A stretch of 64,000 bases of DNA from Streptomyces sp. CC0208 (GCF_003443735.1 NZ_CP031969.1:2108001-2172000), one strand, 5' to 3'. Positions 51,921 to 59,980 are shown, numbered from the stretch's first letter. A program made the numbers and translations. The notes: generated from the sequence alone by a model not told the origin.

Positions 51921-53717
51921 TCAGGCCTGGAGGTACGCCAAGGTCTCGCGCAGGATCGCCAGGCAGTTACTGGTCAGCACTGACTCGACGTGGAACTGGA
52001 ACGTGCAGAAGTTCTCTGCGCGCAGCGCGAGCACCCGGCCATCGGGCTCGGCGGCGATCCGGACACCCGGCGGTGCGATCTCGGGGCGCAGCGCGAAGTA
52101 GGTGTTGTAGAAGCCGACCGTCTCCTGGGTGCCGAACAGGTCGATCGACTCCTGCACCCCCTGCAGCGGCGGGTCCACCGGGACGACCTGCATTCCCAGG
52201 TGCTGGCAGACCATCTGGTGGCCGAGGCAGACCGCGAGGAACTTCCGCCGGTCCTCCACCAGGGTGGCGACGAGTTCCCGCACCCGACGCATCTTCGGGT
52301 CGTCGGCGTCGGTCGGGTCGCCGGGGCCGGGGCCGATCAGTACGAGATCCGTGCTGATGGCGGCGAGATCGGGATCGTCGTAGTCGCGGACCGTCACGTC
52401 CAGACCCAGCCGCACCAGTGCGTGCGCCAGCATGTGGCTGAATTCGTCCTCGTTGTCGACCAACAGGACGGACTTGCCCATCACCTCGGGGGCAGGCAGA
52501 CGCTTGTCGGCCTGGTCGGCGATCCAGAAACGTGACAGATGCTTGTTCCGCGACCTCAGGACCTGCTCCACCTGCTGGTCGACGAAGCCGTCCAGCACCT
52601 TCTCGGCACGCCGGGGCGAGGAGATCGCGTGCAGCAGACCGGCGACCTTCGCCTGGACCTCACGGGTCTCCTTTTCCGGGGAGGAGTCACGGACGATGCT
52701 GCCGCCGCTCTGCAGCAGGGCGCGGCCGTCCGGGGTGACCTCCATGGTGCGGATGGTGATCGCACTGTCCAGGTATTCGTCGCCGTCGTCGTCGACTCCG
52801 TTGACCACGATGGCGGACGAGTAGTAACGCCGCGAGGTGTCCTCGTACCGGCGGATGATGCGGGCCGCGTTCTCCAGCGGACTGCCGATCATCGTCGCGG
52901 CGAACATGGACTCCCGAAAGGCGTCGATCTTGTCCATGTCGCTCTGCCCGACCAGCAGGTACTCGGTGTGGATGAGGGAACTCATCTCCTTGAGGAACGG
53001 TCCCTCGACCACACCGCCCGCCGAGCAGATCCGGGCCATCATCTTCAGTTCCTCGTCGACCACCTGGAAGAGTTCGTTGATCTCCTTGGGGTCGGTCAGG
53101 AACTCGATCAGGTCGGCCCGCTTCGTCAACGAGGCCTTCGGCAGCGTCCCGCAGATGGGGTTCATGGTCACGGTGTTCTTGACGAAACTGATGTGCCGCT
53201 CCGGCGAGGCTCCGATGAAGTAGCGCTCGCCGTCGAAGAAGCAGAAGGTCAGGTAGGCGTCGGGCTCGTTGTGCACGAGCCGCCGGAAGACCGTCAGGGC
53301 GACGTCGGGCGAGAAGCCCTCGATCATCGCCTCCCCGCGCCGGGAAATCAGGAAGTTCGAGCCCTCACCGCGGCAGATCTCGTCCGAGATGATCCGCCGC
53401 ACCTTCTCCGCGTACTCCTCGTCGGTCATCTCGAACTTGACGCCGGACATGCCGAACTCCCGCTCCGAGCCGGCCAGCACCTCGTCCAGATCCACCTCGC
53501 GGCACTCGGAGGCGACGAGCGAGATGATGGGCTCGCCGCCGTCGTGCAGTTCGAACCCACGCTCCCGCAGCTGCGCGTAGGGGACCATGCTGATCACGGG
53601 CAGGCCGGTCGGACGCGGCATGTCGGCAAGCAGGGTCGTGTACCGGATCTCACCGACGGCCTTGCGGGTCTTTCCGTCAAGGTGGAAAAGACAGTACGGC
53701 TGAGGGCTGGCAGTCAA
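51921..53717 (-). CDS. PhzE-like fused ADIC synthase (chorismate-binding plus glutaminase)
   Basis: A 598-residue fusion of a chorismate-binding domain (about residues 1-390) and a class-I glutaminase (about 415-598), the architecture of PhzE, which makes 2-amino-2-deoxyisochorismate from chorismate and glutamine. Seen are FCFFDGERYFIGASPERHISF, NPICGTLPKASLTKRADL, ICSAGGVVEGPFL, MIGSPLENAARIIRRYE and SGGSIVRDSS. The glutaminase has VLIGPGPGDP, LAVCLGHQMVCQHLG and FQFHVES for the triad. The start is a TTG at 53717, 7 nt after AAAGGG. It forms its own unit, divergent from the YbaK-like gene. It is the second aminodeoxy(iso)chorismate synthase system of the cluster. Confidence 0.88.
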   Translation of the reverse strand: MTASPQPYCLFHLDGKTRKAVGEIRYTTLLADMPRPTGLPVISMVPYAQLRERGFELHDGGEPIISLVASECREVDLDEVLAGSEREFGMSGVKFEMTDEEYAEKVRRIISDEICRGEGSNFLISRRGEAMIEGFSPDVALTVFRRLVHNEPDAYLTFCFFDGERYFIGASPERHISFVKNTVTMNPICGTLPKASLTKRADLIEFLTDPKEINELFQVVDEELKMMARICSAGGVVEGPFLKEMSSLIHTEYLLVGQSDMDKIDAFRESMFAATMIGSPLENAARIIRRYEDTSRRYYSSAIVVNGVDDDGDEYLDSAITIRTMEVTPDGRALLQSGGSIVRDSSPEKETREVQAKVAGLLHAISSPRRAEKVLDGFVDQQVEQVLRSRNKHLSRFWIADQADKRLPAPEVMGKSVLLVDNEDEFSHMLAHALVRLGLDVTVRDYDDPDLAAISTDLVLIGPGPGDPTDADDPKMRRVRELVATLVEDRRKFLAVCLGHQMVCQHLGMQVVPVDPPLQGVQESIDLFGTQETVGFYNTYFALRPEIAPPGVRIAAEPDGRVLALRAENFCTFQFHVESVLTSNCLAILRETLAYLQA

Positions 53718-53943
53718 AGGGGTGCCCTTTCACGACAGATGCAGGCAGGGGGGTTTCCGCTCGCGCGATGTCCGGCGCGTACCTGCGACGGCAGCGAGGG
53801 GGTAATCACAGTACAGCCAGCGGCTCCCCCCGACCGTCGAACGAAGCCGGGGAGGCGGAGGCGATCCACGCCTCCCTCGGACACGGTCGCACCTCGTGGA
53901 TAGGGTTGGTTGCCCCGAACCGCTCCACTGTGAGGGGAACAGC

Positions 53944-54441
53944 ATGGAGAACTCCTCTTTACCATCTGCACCGCCGGCCGCACTGCTGCTGTCAGCCGCC
54001 GACATCGCGTTCGAGGTCCATCGGCATGAAGCGATCCGCACCGCGGAGGACATCCGCGCACGCACCGCCTTCACCGAACAGAACCGGGCGAATTCGGTGA
54101 AAACGATGGCTTTCGTCACGGCCCCGGGCGACGTGGTACTGGCCGCGGTCCCCGGCCTGACGCGAATCCGCTACGGCCCGCTCGCCTCGGCCCTGGGGGT
54201 CAAGCGGGCCGCGCTGAAGCCCGCGGACGAGGAAGCGCTGCGGCAGCTGGACATGGAGCCGGGCGGCGTCAGTCCACTCTGCGCCGATCCCAGGGTCACG
54301 GTGGTCTTCGACTCCGCCGTCCCCCTGATGGGTCGCGTGTTGTGCGGCAGCGGATGGCCGCAGTACACCGTGGAAGCGGAGTCGGCCGACATCGTGCGCC
54401 TCGCGCCGAACGTGGTGATCGCGGACATCGCCGTCCCGTGA
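53944..54441 (+). CDS. YbaK/ProX-type aminoacyl-tRNA deacylase domain protein
   Basis: A 165-residue free-standing YbaK/prolyl-tRNA-synthetase-associated domain, which hydrolyses mischarged aminoacyl-tRNAs in trans. The family segment is KTMAFVTAPGDVVLAAVPGLTRIRYGPLASALGVKRAALKPADEEALRQLDMEPGGVSPL, with the substrate-binding Lys in the first block. GAGGGGAAC lies just upstream of the ATG. It is divergent from the PhzE-like gene across a 226-nt spacer, at the boundary of the cluster. A deacylase there could clear tRNAs charged with the cluster's unusual amino acid and so protect the producer; it could also be an ordinary proofreading gene. Confidence 0.85.
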   Translation: MENSSLPSAPPAALLLSAADIAFEVHRHEAIRTAEDIRARTAFTEQNRANSVKTMAFVTAPGDVVLAAVPGLTRIRYGPLASALGVKRAALKPADEEALRQLDMEPGGVSPLCADPRVTVVFDSAVPLMGRVLCGSGWPQYTVEAESADIVRLAPNVVIADIAVP

Positions 54442-54517
54442 CCACCGGGCCTTGGCCGGTCGAAGGCCACGGCGGGTGCGGGCCGAGCACCGGTCGGCCG
54501 CGTCAGGCGGCAGGCCC

Positions 54518-54603
54518 CGGGTCCTTTACGTCGTCGTCCGGGACGGAACGCTCTCGGGCATCGTCGACTTCGGTGCCTTGTTCGCCGGCGACCCGGCGCG
54601 CCC
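54518..54603 (+). pseudogene. Remnant of an aminoglycoside phosphotransferase family gene
   Basis: An 86-nt stretch encodes RVLYVVVRDGTLSGIVDF then GALFAGDPA, closely matching the C-terminal core of APH-family kinases (GNLLVRDGxLSGVIDFGxxGxGDPA). The catalytic loop His/Asp upstream and the rest of the kinase are missing, and no start or ribosome-binding site serves it. It is a decayed fragment. Confidence 0.6.
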
Positions 54604-54879
54604 GTGGGCCGGCCGCGATGACGAGCCTCTTCCTGCGGTCACGGCGACTCCTTCAGTGGGCCGGGCGATCCTGACGCCCACCACGGCCTCGCCCGATCGT
54701 CGCGCCCTTCACCGCAGGCGCCCAAGGCTGCGGCCCGAGGCCGGTTCCTGTTGGAGGTGCCAGGTTCCCTTGCCGGCACAGGTATCGGCCCCGGACCTGA
54801 CCGGACGCATACCCGCGCGGAGACCGGCGAGACAACCGGCCGTGTGTACAGAACGTGAGGGATACCCGGACATGGCGAC

Positions 54880-54906
54880 GGGGGGTGCACCATCGGCGCA
54901 CCCCCC
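54880..54906 (-). terminator. Hairpin downstream of the small membrane protein gene
   Basis: A perfect 9-bp stem (GGGGGGTGC with GCACCCCCC) and 9-nt loop lie 29 nt beyond the stop codon of the small hydrophobic protein gene on the minus strand. Confidence 0.7.
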
Positions 54907-54935
54907 ACTCACATCTGGCGTCCGGTCAACGCTGC

Positions 54936-55106
54936 TTACCAGCGATACCAGCGGCCACGCTTTCCGCCTGCTCCGGTGGAGCGGGCAAAGAACCCGACCA
55001 GCCAGATCACCAGGACGATCACGGCGAGCCACCACAGGGCCTTCAGAGCGAACCCGGCACCGAAGAGGAGCAGGGCCAGCAGCAGAACCACTATCAGGGG
55101 AACCAT
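54936..55106 (-). CDS. Small hydrophobic membrane protein
   Basis: A 56-residue protein that is almost entirely two hydrophobic helices (VPLIVVLLLALLLFGAGFAL, then LWWLAVIVLVIWLVGFFA) and ends in a basic aromatic tail (KRGRWYRW). Such proteins are common in Streptomyces, are predicted to sit in the membrane, and have no known role. GGAGG lies 9 nt upstream of the ATG at 55106. It is shorter than usual gene-calling limits but has a start signal, family-like layout and a terminator hairpin. Confidence 0.8.
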   Translation of the reverse strand: MVPLIVVLLLALLLFGAGFALKALWWLAVIVLVIWLVGFFARSTGAGGKRGRWYRW

Positions 55107-55380
55107 AGTTATCAACCTCCGTCCCGCCGTGTGCCCGGACTTGATCTCCGTACACGCCGAACATTTATCTGTTTCTTATCCGTCGTTCGGGGCATCCGAC
55201 CGGACTCTCCCGCTCACGTGGCGCGACCGCACCTCCCTGCTCGCGCAACGAGCTGACGCGGCCTCGGGAACTCGGCCGTTCGGCGGAGCGCACCTCGGTG
55301 TCGCTCGCGGTCGATCCGGTGGCGACCTCCCCAAAGTCCATGCGCGCGGCTCTGCACGGATGCGGGCACACACGGTCCTA

Positions 55381-55415
55381 CGGCCACGGCCACGGCCACG
55401 GCCACGGCCACGGCC
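55381..55415. repeat. Hexanucleotide tandem repeat (CGGCCA)
   Basis: Five perfect copies of CGGCCA plus CGGCC lie 30-64 bp upstream of the Mop-type regulator start codon. The array sits where a promoter would be. Slippage could change promoter spacing. Confidence 0.85.
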
Positions 55416-55444
55416 TGGAGCGCTGATCGCCTATCTTGGCGCGT

Positions 55445-55840
55445 ATGCAGTCCTACACGATCGGCCAGGCCGCACGGCTGCTCGGCGTGAGCCCCGACAC
55501 CGCGCGGCGGTGGGCGGACGCCGGGCGGGTGCCCACGCATCGGGACGAGGGCGGGCGGCGCCTCGTCGACGGCAGGGATCTGGCCGCTTTCTCCGTGGAA
55601 CTGGCCAAGGGGGAGGGCGGTGAGGAGGACGTGTCCCACACGTCCGTCCGCAACGCCTTCCCCGGCATCGTCACCGCCGTGAAACTCGGCGATGTCGCGG
55701 CCCAGGTGGAGATCCAGGCGGGCCCGCACCGGCTGGTGTCGCTGCTGACACGGGAGGCCGTGGAGGAACTCGGCCTGGAGGTCGGGGTGGAGGCCACCGC
55801 CCGGGTGAAGTCGACGAACGTGCACATCGACCGCGCCTGA
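55445..55840 (+). CDS. MerR-type HTH / Mop (TOBE) molybdate-binding regulator
   Basis: A 131-residue protein joining an excisionase/MerR-like HTH (residues 2-48; YTIGQAARLLGVSPDTARRWADAGRVPTHRDEGGRRLV) to a single Mop/TOBE domain (about 63-131; VRNAFPGIVTAVKLGDVAAQVEIQAGPHRLVSLLTREAVEELGLEVG), which binds molybdate or tungstate. It lies about 950 bp upstream of modABC, with a convergent peptidase gene between, so control of molybdate uptake is likely. I choose the ATG at 55445 because it opens the HTH; the sequence gives only a weak SD. Confidence 0.85.
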   Translation: MQSYTIGQAARLLGVSPDTARRWADAGRVPTHRDEGGRRLVDGRDLAAFSVELAKGEGGEEDVSHTSVRNAFPGIVTAVKLGDVAAQVEIQAGPHRLVSLLTREAVEELGLEVGVEATARVKSTNVHIDRA

Positions 55841-55857
55841 GCGGGCCGTCGCCCGGG

Positions 55858-56547
55858 TCAGAGGGTGAGCAGTTCCTCGTGGAAACCGCCGAACTCCCGC
55901 CCGGCGTCGATGAGATGGATCTCCAGGATCCAGTGGCAGCGGCGTCCGGCCTTGTCGGTGCGGCGCAGCGGGGTGTCGTTGGCGGGGGTGATGTACGACT
56001 CCACGTCGGCGCCGTCGATCCATTCGTGCGGAAACTCGCCGACGAGGTGACCGGCGTGCCAACCGCCCAGTGCCCAGCCGGACTCGGCGGCGAGCCGTTC
56101 GACCTCGGCGTGCAGCCGCGCGCCGGTGATGTCCTGGTCGGCCTCGAAGGCGCTCCGGCCCGCCGCGAAGATCTTCGGCAGGTCGTCGCGGAGGCGGTGC
56201 TTGACCGGGTCGTCGCCGAGGATGAAGGTCCGCCCGAAGTCGGCCTCGTACTCCTCGAAGATCGGGCCGAAGTCGGCGAAGACGATGTCGTCCGCGCCGA
56301 TCACGCGGTCCGGCGGGTTCTCCCGGTACGGCTGGAGCGTGTTCGGTCCCGAGCGCACGATCCGCTTGTGCCAGTGCCGGGTGGTTCCGAACAGTTCGTT
56401 CGCCAGGTCCCGGATCCGGTCGCTGACGGCCCGCTCCCTGCGGCCCGGCGCGACCAGTCCGCGCGCCTCGATCTCCGCGAAGAGCCGTGCGGCCTTCGCC
56501 TGGGCGTCCAGCAGCCTTGCCGCGCGTGTGGGTTCGTCGTCCGCCAT
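55858..56547 (-). CDS. M24-family metallopeptidase-like protein
   Basis: A 229-residue pita-bread-fold protein of peptidase family M24. Candidate metal ligands appear in order: Asp pair in VFADFGPIFEEYEADFGRTF, His in GGWHAGHLVGEFPHE, Glu in HWILEIHLID and Glu in FGGFHEELLTL. It has only a short N-terminal domain, so it is a compact member, possibly an aminopeptidase or a non-peptidase relative. The start is placed at the ATG at 56547. It lies between the Mop regulator and modA on the opposite strand with no obvious functional link. Confidence 0.8.
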   Translation of the reverse strand: MADDEPTRAARLLDAQAKAARLFAEIEARGLVAPGRRERAVSDRIRDLANELFGTTRHWHKRIVRSGPNTLQPYRENPPDRVIGADDIVFADFGPIFEEYEADFGRTFILGDDPVKHRLRDDLPKIFAAGRSAFEADQDITGARLHAEVERLAAESGWALGGWHAGHLVGEFPHEWIDGADVESYITPANDTPLRRTDKAGRRCHWILEIHLIDAGREFGGFHEELLTL

Positions 56548-56797
56548 GGGGCCGAACGTATGCACCTCGGTTCGTGGCCGGCAACGGAATTCCCTCGCAC
56601 CGCTCCGGCCGGGGCCGCAGTCCGTATGAACGCACATGCCAGCCTAGTGGATTAGATTTCCTGCTCATGCGATGTGACAGGAGACTTTTACCTGGCATCT
56701 GCGTCAGTATGATCGACGTACACGCGGATCGCCGACGAGCGGGACCGCCGGGACGCAGGTGATCGTGTCCGTGAGGACCAGAGGGAGTGGACCCGTG

Positions 56798-57616
56798 ATG
56801 ACCCCTACCCCGCGCCGGAACCACCGGGGCCTGCGGACGGCCGGCGTCGGCGCCGCCGCGCTGCTGGCTCTGAGCGCCTGCTCGTCGTCCGGCTCGGACT
56901 CCTCGTCCACGAAGCCGGACTCCTCCGCCTCGGGCCGGCTCTCCGGCACGGTGACCGTCTTCGCCGCCGCCTCCCTCCAGGAGAGCTTCACAACGCTGGG
57001 CAAGCAGTTCGAGCGGGCCCACCCGGGCACGAAGGTCACCTTCAGCTTCGGCGGCAGCGACTCGCTGGCCGCGAGCATCACCGGCGGCGCCCCGGCGGAC
57101 GTGTTCGCCTCGGCCAGCCCCAAGACGATGAAGATCGTCACGGACGCGGGGGACGCCTCCGGCACGCCCGTCACCTTCGCGCGCAACCAGCTGGAGATCG
57201 CCACCCTGCCCGGCAATCCGGACCGGGTCGGGTCGCTGAAGGACCTCACGGACAAGGACCTGAAGGTCGTGCTGTGCGCCCAGGAGGTGCCGTGCGGCGC
57301 CGCCGCGCGCAAGGCCCTCGACGCGAGCGGGCTGAAGCTCGCCCCCGTCTCCTACGAGCAGGACGTCAAGGCCGCGCTGACGAAGGTCGAACTGAAGGAG
57401 GCCGACGCCGCGGTCGTCTACAAGACCGATGTGCACGCGGCGGGTGACAAGGTGGAGGGCGTGGAGTTCCCCGAGTCCGCCGACGCCGTCAACGACTACC
57501 CGATCACCCTGCTCAAGGGCGCTCAGGACACGGAGACCGCGAGGGCGTTCATCGCGCTCGTGCGGTCCGCCGAGGGCCGAAAGGTCCTGACCGGGACCGG
57601 GTTCCTGAAGCCGTGA
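56798..57616 (+). CDS. modA: Molybdate ABC transporter substrate-binding lipoprotein
   Basis: A 272-residue lipoprotein that binds molybdate outside the membrane. The N-terminus has an Arg-rich start, a hydrophobic stretch and the lipobox LSAC followed by a Ser-rich tether. The binding domain begins GTVTVFAAASLQESFTTLGKQFERAHPGTKVTFSFGGSDSLAASITGGAPADVFASAS, with the oxyanion-contacting Ser residues in AAASL and GGSDSL. GGGAG lies upstream; either the GTG at 56795 or the ATG at 56798 may be the start. The stop overlaps the modB GTG by 4 nt. First gene of modABC, likely under control of the nearby Mop regulator. Confidence 0.95.
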   Translation: MTPTPRRNHRGLRTAGVGAAALLALSACSSSGSDSSSTKPDSSASGRLSGTVTVFAAASLQESFTTLGKQFERAHPGTKVTFSFGGSDSLAASITGGAPADVFASASPKTMKIVTDAGDASGTPVTFARNQLEIATLPGNPDRVGSLKDLTDKDLKVVLCAQEVPCGAAARKALDASGLKLAPVSYEQDVKAALTKVELKEADAAVVYKTDVHAAGDKVEGVEFPESADAVNDYPITLLKGAQDTETARAFIALVRSAEGRKVLTGTGFLKP

Positions 57617-58476
57617 GCCCGACCGACAAGGCCGCTGCCGCGTCCGAGACCCTCAGGGGCGGGCCGCGGCGCCGCCGGGTCAGCATGCCCGGCGGTGGCC
57701 TCGGTGTGCCCTTGCCGCTGCTCGTGCCCGCGTTGATCGGCGTGGCGTTCCTGACCGTGCCGCTGGTCGCCCTGCTCGTACGGGCCCCCTGGCGCGGTAT
57801 GCCCGAACAGCTGACCGGCGCCGCCGTGTGGCAGGCGCTTCAGCTGTCCCTGGTCTGCGCCACGGCCGCGACCGCGGTGAGCCTGGTGATCGGGGTCCCG
57901 CTGGCCTGGCTGCTGGCCCGTGTCGAGTTCCCCGGCCGAGGCCTGGTCCGTGCCCTGGTCACCCTGCCGCTGGTCCTCCCGCCGGTCGTCGGCGGTGTCG
58001 CGCTGCTCATGGCACTGGGGCGCAACGGGGTCGTCGGGAAGTGGCTGGACGCCTGGTTCGGGATCACGCTGCCCTTCACCACCGCCGGGGTCGTGGTCGC
58101 CGAGGCGTTCGTCGCGATGCCCTTCCTGGTCATCAGCGTGGAGGGCACGCTGCGGGCCGCCGACCCGCGCTACGAGGAGGCGGCGGCGACCCTGGGCGCC
58201 TCCCGCTTCACCGCGTTCCGGCGGGTCACGCTGCCGCTGATCGCGCCGGGTGTGGCGGCGGGTGCCGTGCTGGCCTGGGCACGGGCGCTGGGCGAGTTCG
58301 GCGCGACGATCACTTTCGCCGGCAACTTCCCCGGCCGTACCCAGACGATGCCGCTGGCCGTCTACCTCGCCCTCCAGAGCGACCCGGAGGCGGCCATCGC
58401 CCTCAGCCTGGTGCTGCTGGCCGTGTCGGTGGCGGTACTGGCGGGGCTCCGCGACCGTTGGATGGCGGCGGGATGA
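57613..58476 (+). CDS. modB: Molybdate ABC transporter permease
   Basis: A 287-residue inner-membrane permease with about five to six helices, starting LLVPALIGVAFLTVPLVALLVRAPW. The cytoplasmic EAA loop that docks to the ATPase is RYEEAAATLGASRFTAFRRVTLPLIAPG. Length and order match ModB. The GTG start overlaps the modA stop (GTGA), and the stop overlaps the modC start (ATGA), so the three subunits are translationally coupled. Confidence 0.95.
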   Translation: MSPTDKAAAASETLRGGPRRRRVSMPGGGLGVPLPLLVPALIGVAFLTVPLVALLVRAPWRGMPEQLTGAAVWQALQLSLVCATAATAVSLVIGVPLAWLLARVEFPGRGLVRALVTLPLVLPPVVGGVALLMALGRNGVVGKWLDAWFGITLPFTTAGVVVAEAFVAMPFLVISVEGTLRAADPRYEEAAATLGASRFTAFRRVTLPLIAPGVAAGAVLAWARALGEFGATITFAGNFPGRTQTMPLAVYLALQSDPEAAIALSLVLLAVSVAVLAGLRDRWMAAG

Positions 58477-59933
58477 ACGGGGCCGAGGGTGGCGGGACGG
58501 CGGGGGGTGGCGACGACGCGAGGCGTGACCCCGGTGGCGCCGGGATCCCCCGGACCGCCCGGCCGGCCGAACACCGGACCCCGCGGACCGGATCCGGTCC
58601 GGCCACCGGCATCGATGCCGACCACGCGACGCACGACCCCAGTGACACCGAGGCCGCCCGGACCTCCGAGAGCACTGAGCACCGGACCGCGCAGACCGGC
58701 ACCCGTCCAACCGCCGCGACCGGCGTCCGCCCCGCGAGCCGGACCGACGGCAAGCGTCCGGTCGGAACCGGTGACGGGCGGTCGGCGCAGACCGGTGGGG
58801 ACGACGCGGACGGGGGCGGCAGCAACGATTCGGACGGGACCGGTGACCGCCCCATGACCGGCAGGACCCGCGTCACCGTCCCCGACGCCACCGCGGACGG
58901 TCTCGACGCCCGACTGGTCGTGGACCGCGGCGCCTTCCGCCTCGATGTGTCCCTGGCCGTCGCCCCCGGCGAGGTCGTCGCCCTGCTGGGCCCGAACGGC
59001 GCCGGAAAGACCACCGCCCTGCGCGCCCTCGCCGGACTCACCCCACTTACCGGCGGCCATCTACGGCTGGACGGCGCCGCGTTGGAGCGCACGCCTCCCG
59101 AGTCCCGCCCGGTCGGCGTCGTCTTCCAGGACTATCTGCTCTTCCCGCACCTCACCGCCCTCGACAACGTCGCCTTCGGCCCGCGCTGCCAGGGTGCGAG
59201 CAAGGCGCAGGCACGGGCACGGGCCGCCGAGTGGCTCGACCGCATGGGTCTCGCGGCCCACGCGGGCGCCAAGCCCCGCAGGTTGTCCGGTGGTCAGGCC
59301 CAACGCGTCGCCCTGGCCCGCGCGTTGGCCACCCAGCCCCGGCTGCTGCTCCTCGACGAGCCCCTGGCCGCCCTCGACGCCCGCACCCGTCTGGAGGTCC
59401 GCGCCCAACTCCGGCGCCACCTGGCCGAGTTCGAGGCCGTCGCCGTACTCGTCACGCACGACCCGCTGGACGCGATGGTCCTCGCCGACCGCCTCGTGGT
59501 CGTCGAACACGGCGAGGTCGTCCAGGAGGGCACCCCCTCCCACATCGCCCGCCGTCCGCGCACCGACTACATCGCCCAGCTGGTCGGCCTGAACCTCTAC
59601 CGGGGCGAGGCCGACGGCCACACGGTCCGCCTAGACGCCGGGCCCGCGCTCACGACCACGGAAGACCTCACGGGGCCCGTTTTCGTGGCGTTCCCGCCGA
59701 GTGCCGTGACCCTCTACCGCGAACCCCCCGCCGGCTCGAGCGCCCGCAACCACTGGCGCTGCGAGGTGGCCGGACTCGAGACCCACGGGGACCAGATCCG
59801 CGCCGACCTCACCGGCGAGCTCCCCCTGGCGGCGGACCTCACGGCGGTGGCCGCGGCCGAACTGGACCTGCATCCGGGCGCGGAGGTCTGGGCCGCGGTC
59901 AAGGCGACGCAGACGCACGCGTATCCCGTCTGA
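58473..59933 (+). CDS. modC: Molybdate ABC transporter ATPase with long low-complexity N-terminus
   Basis: A 486-residue ATPase. From residue 128 it is a normal ModC: Walker A LLGPNGAGKTTALRALAG, Q-loop VFQDYLLFPH, signature LSGGQAQRVALARAL, Walker B LLLLDEPLAALD, His-loop VLVTHDP, and a TOBE domain at the C-terminus. Residues 1-127 are a Gly/Thr/Asp/Arg-rich, disordered-looking extension. The ATG at 58473 overlaps the modB stop (ATGA), favouring the long form. An internal ATG at 58854 would give a 359-residue protein of normal length but has only a weak SD. Confidence 0.92.
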   Translation: MNGAEGGGTAGGGDDARRDPGGAGIPRTARPAEHRTPRTGSGPATGIDADHATHDPSDTEAARTSESTEHRTAQTGTRPTAATGVRPASRTDGKRPVGTGDGRSAQTGGDDADGGGSNDSDGTGDRPMTGRTRVTVPDATADGLDARLVVDRGAFRLDVSLAVAPGEVVALLGPNGAGKTTALRALAGLTPLTGGHLRLDGAALERTPPESRPVGVVFQDYLLFPHLTALDNVAFGPRCQGASKAQARARAAEWLDRMGLAAHAGAKPRRLSGGQAQRVALARALATQPRLLLLDEPLAALDARTRLEVRAQLRRHLAEFEAVAVLVTHDPLDAMVLADRLVVVEHGEVVQEGTPSHIARRPRTDYIAQLVGLNLYRGEADGHTVRLDAGPALTTTEDLTGPVFVAFPPSAVTLYREPPAGSSARNHWRCEVAGLETHGDQIRADLTGELPLAADLTAVAAAELDLHPGAEVWAAVKATQTHAYPV

Positions 59934-59956
59934 CGTCCGGGTCCGGGTCCGGAGGG

Positions 59957-59980
59957 AGGCTCCGGGCGGGTCCGGAGCCT
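59957..59980 (+). terminator. Hairpin downstream of modC
   Basis: AGGCTCCGG pairs perfectly with CCGGAGCCT around a 6-nt loop, starting 23 nt after the modC stop codon. It is a good candidate terminator of the mod operon. Confidence 0.75.

Noticed and set aside
15186..54441. An integrative element carrying the islands
   Set aside because: I found no integrase, transposase, plasmid-transfer gene, tRNA attachment site or flanking direct repeats.
55381..55415. A CRISPR array
   Set aside because: The repeat is a contiguous 6-bp microsatellite with no spacers, and no cas genes are present anywhere in the window.
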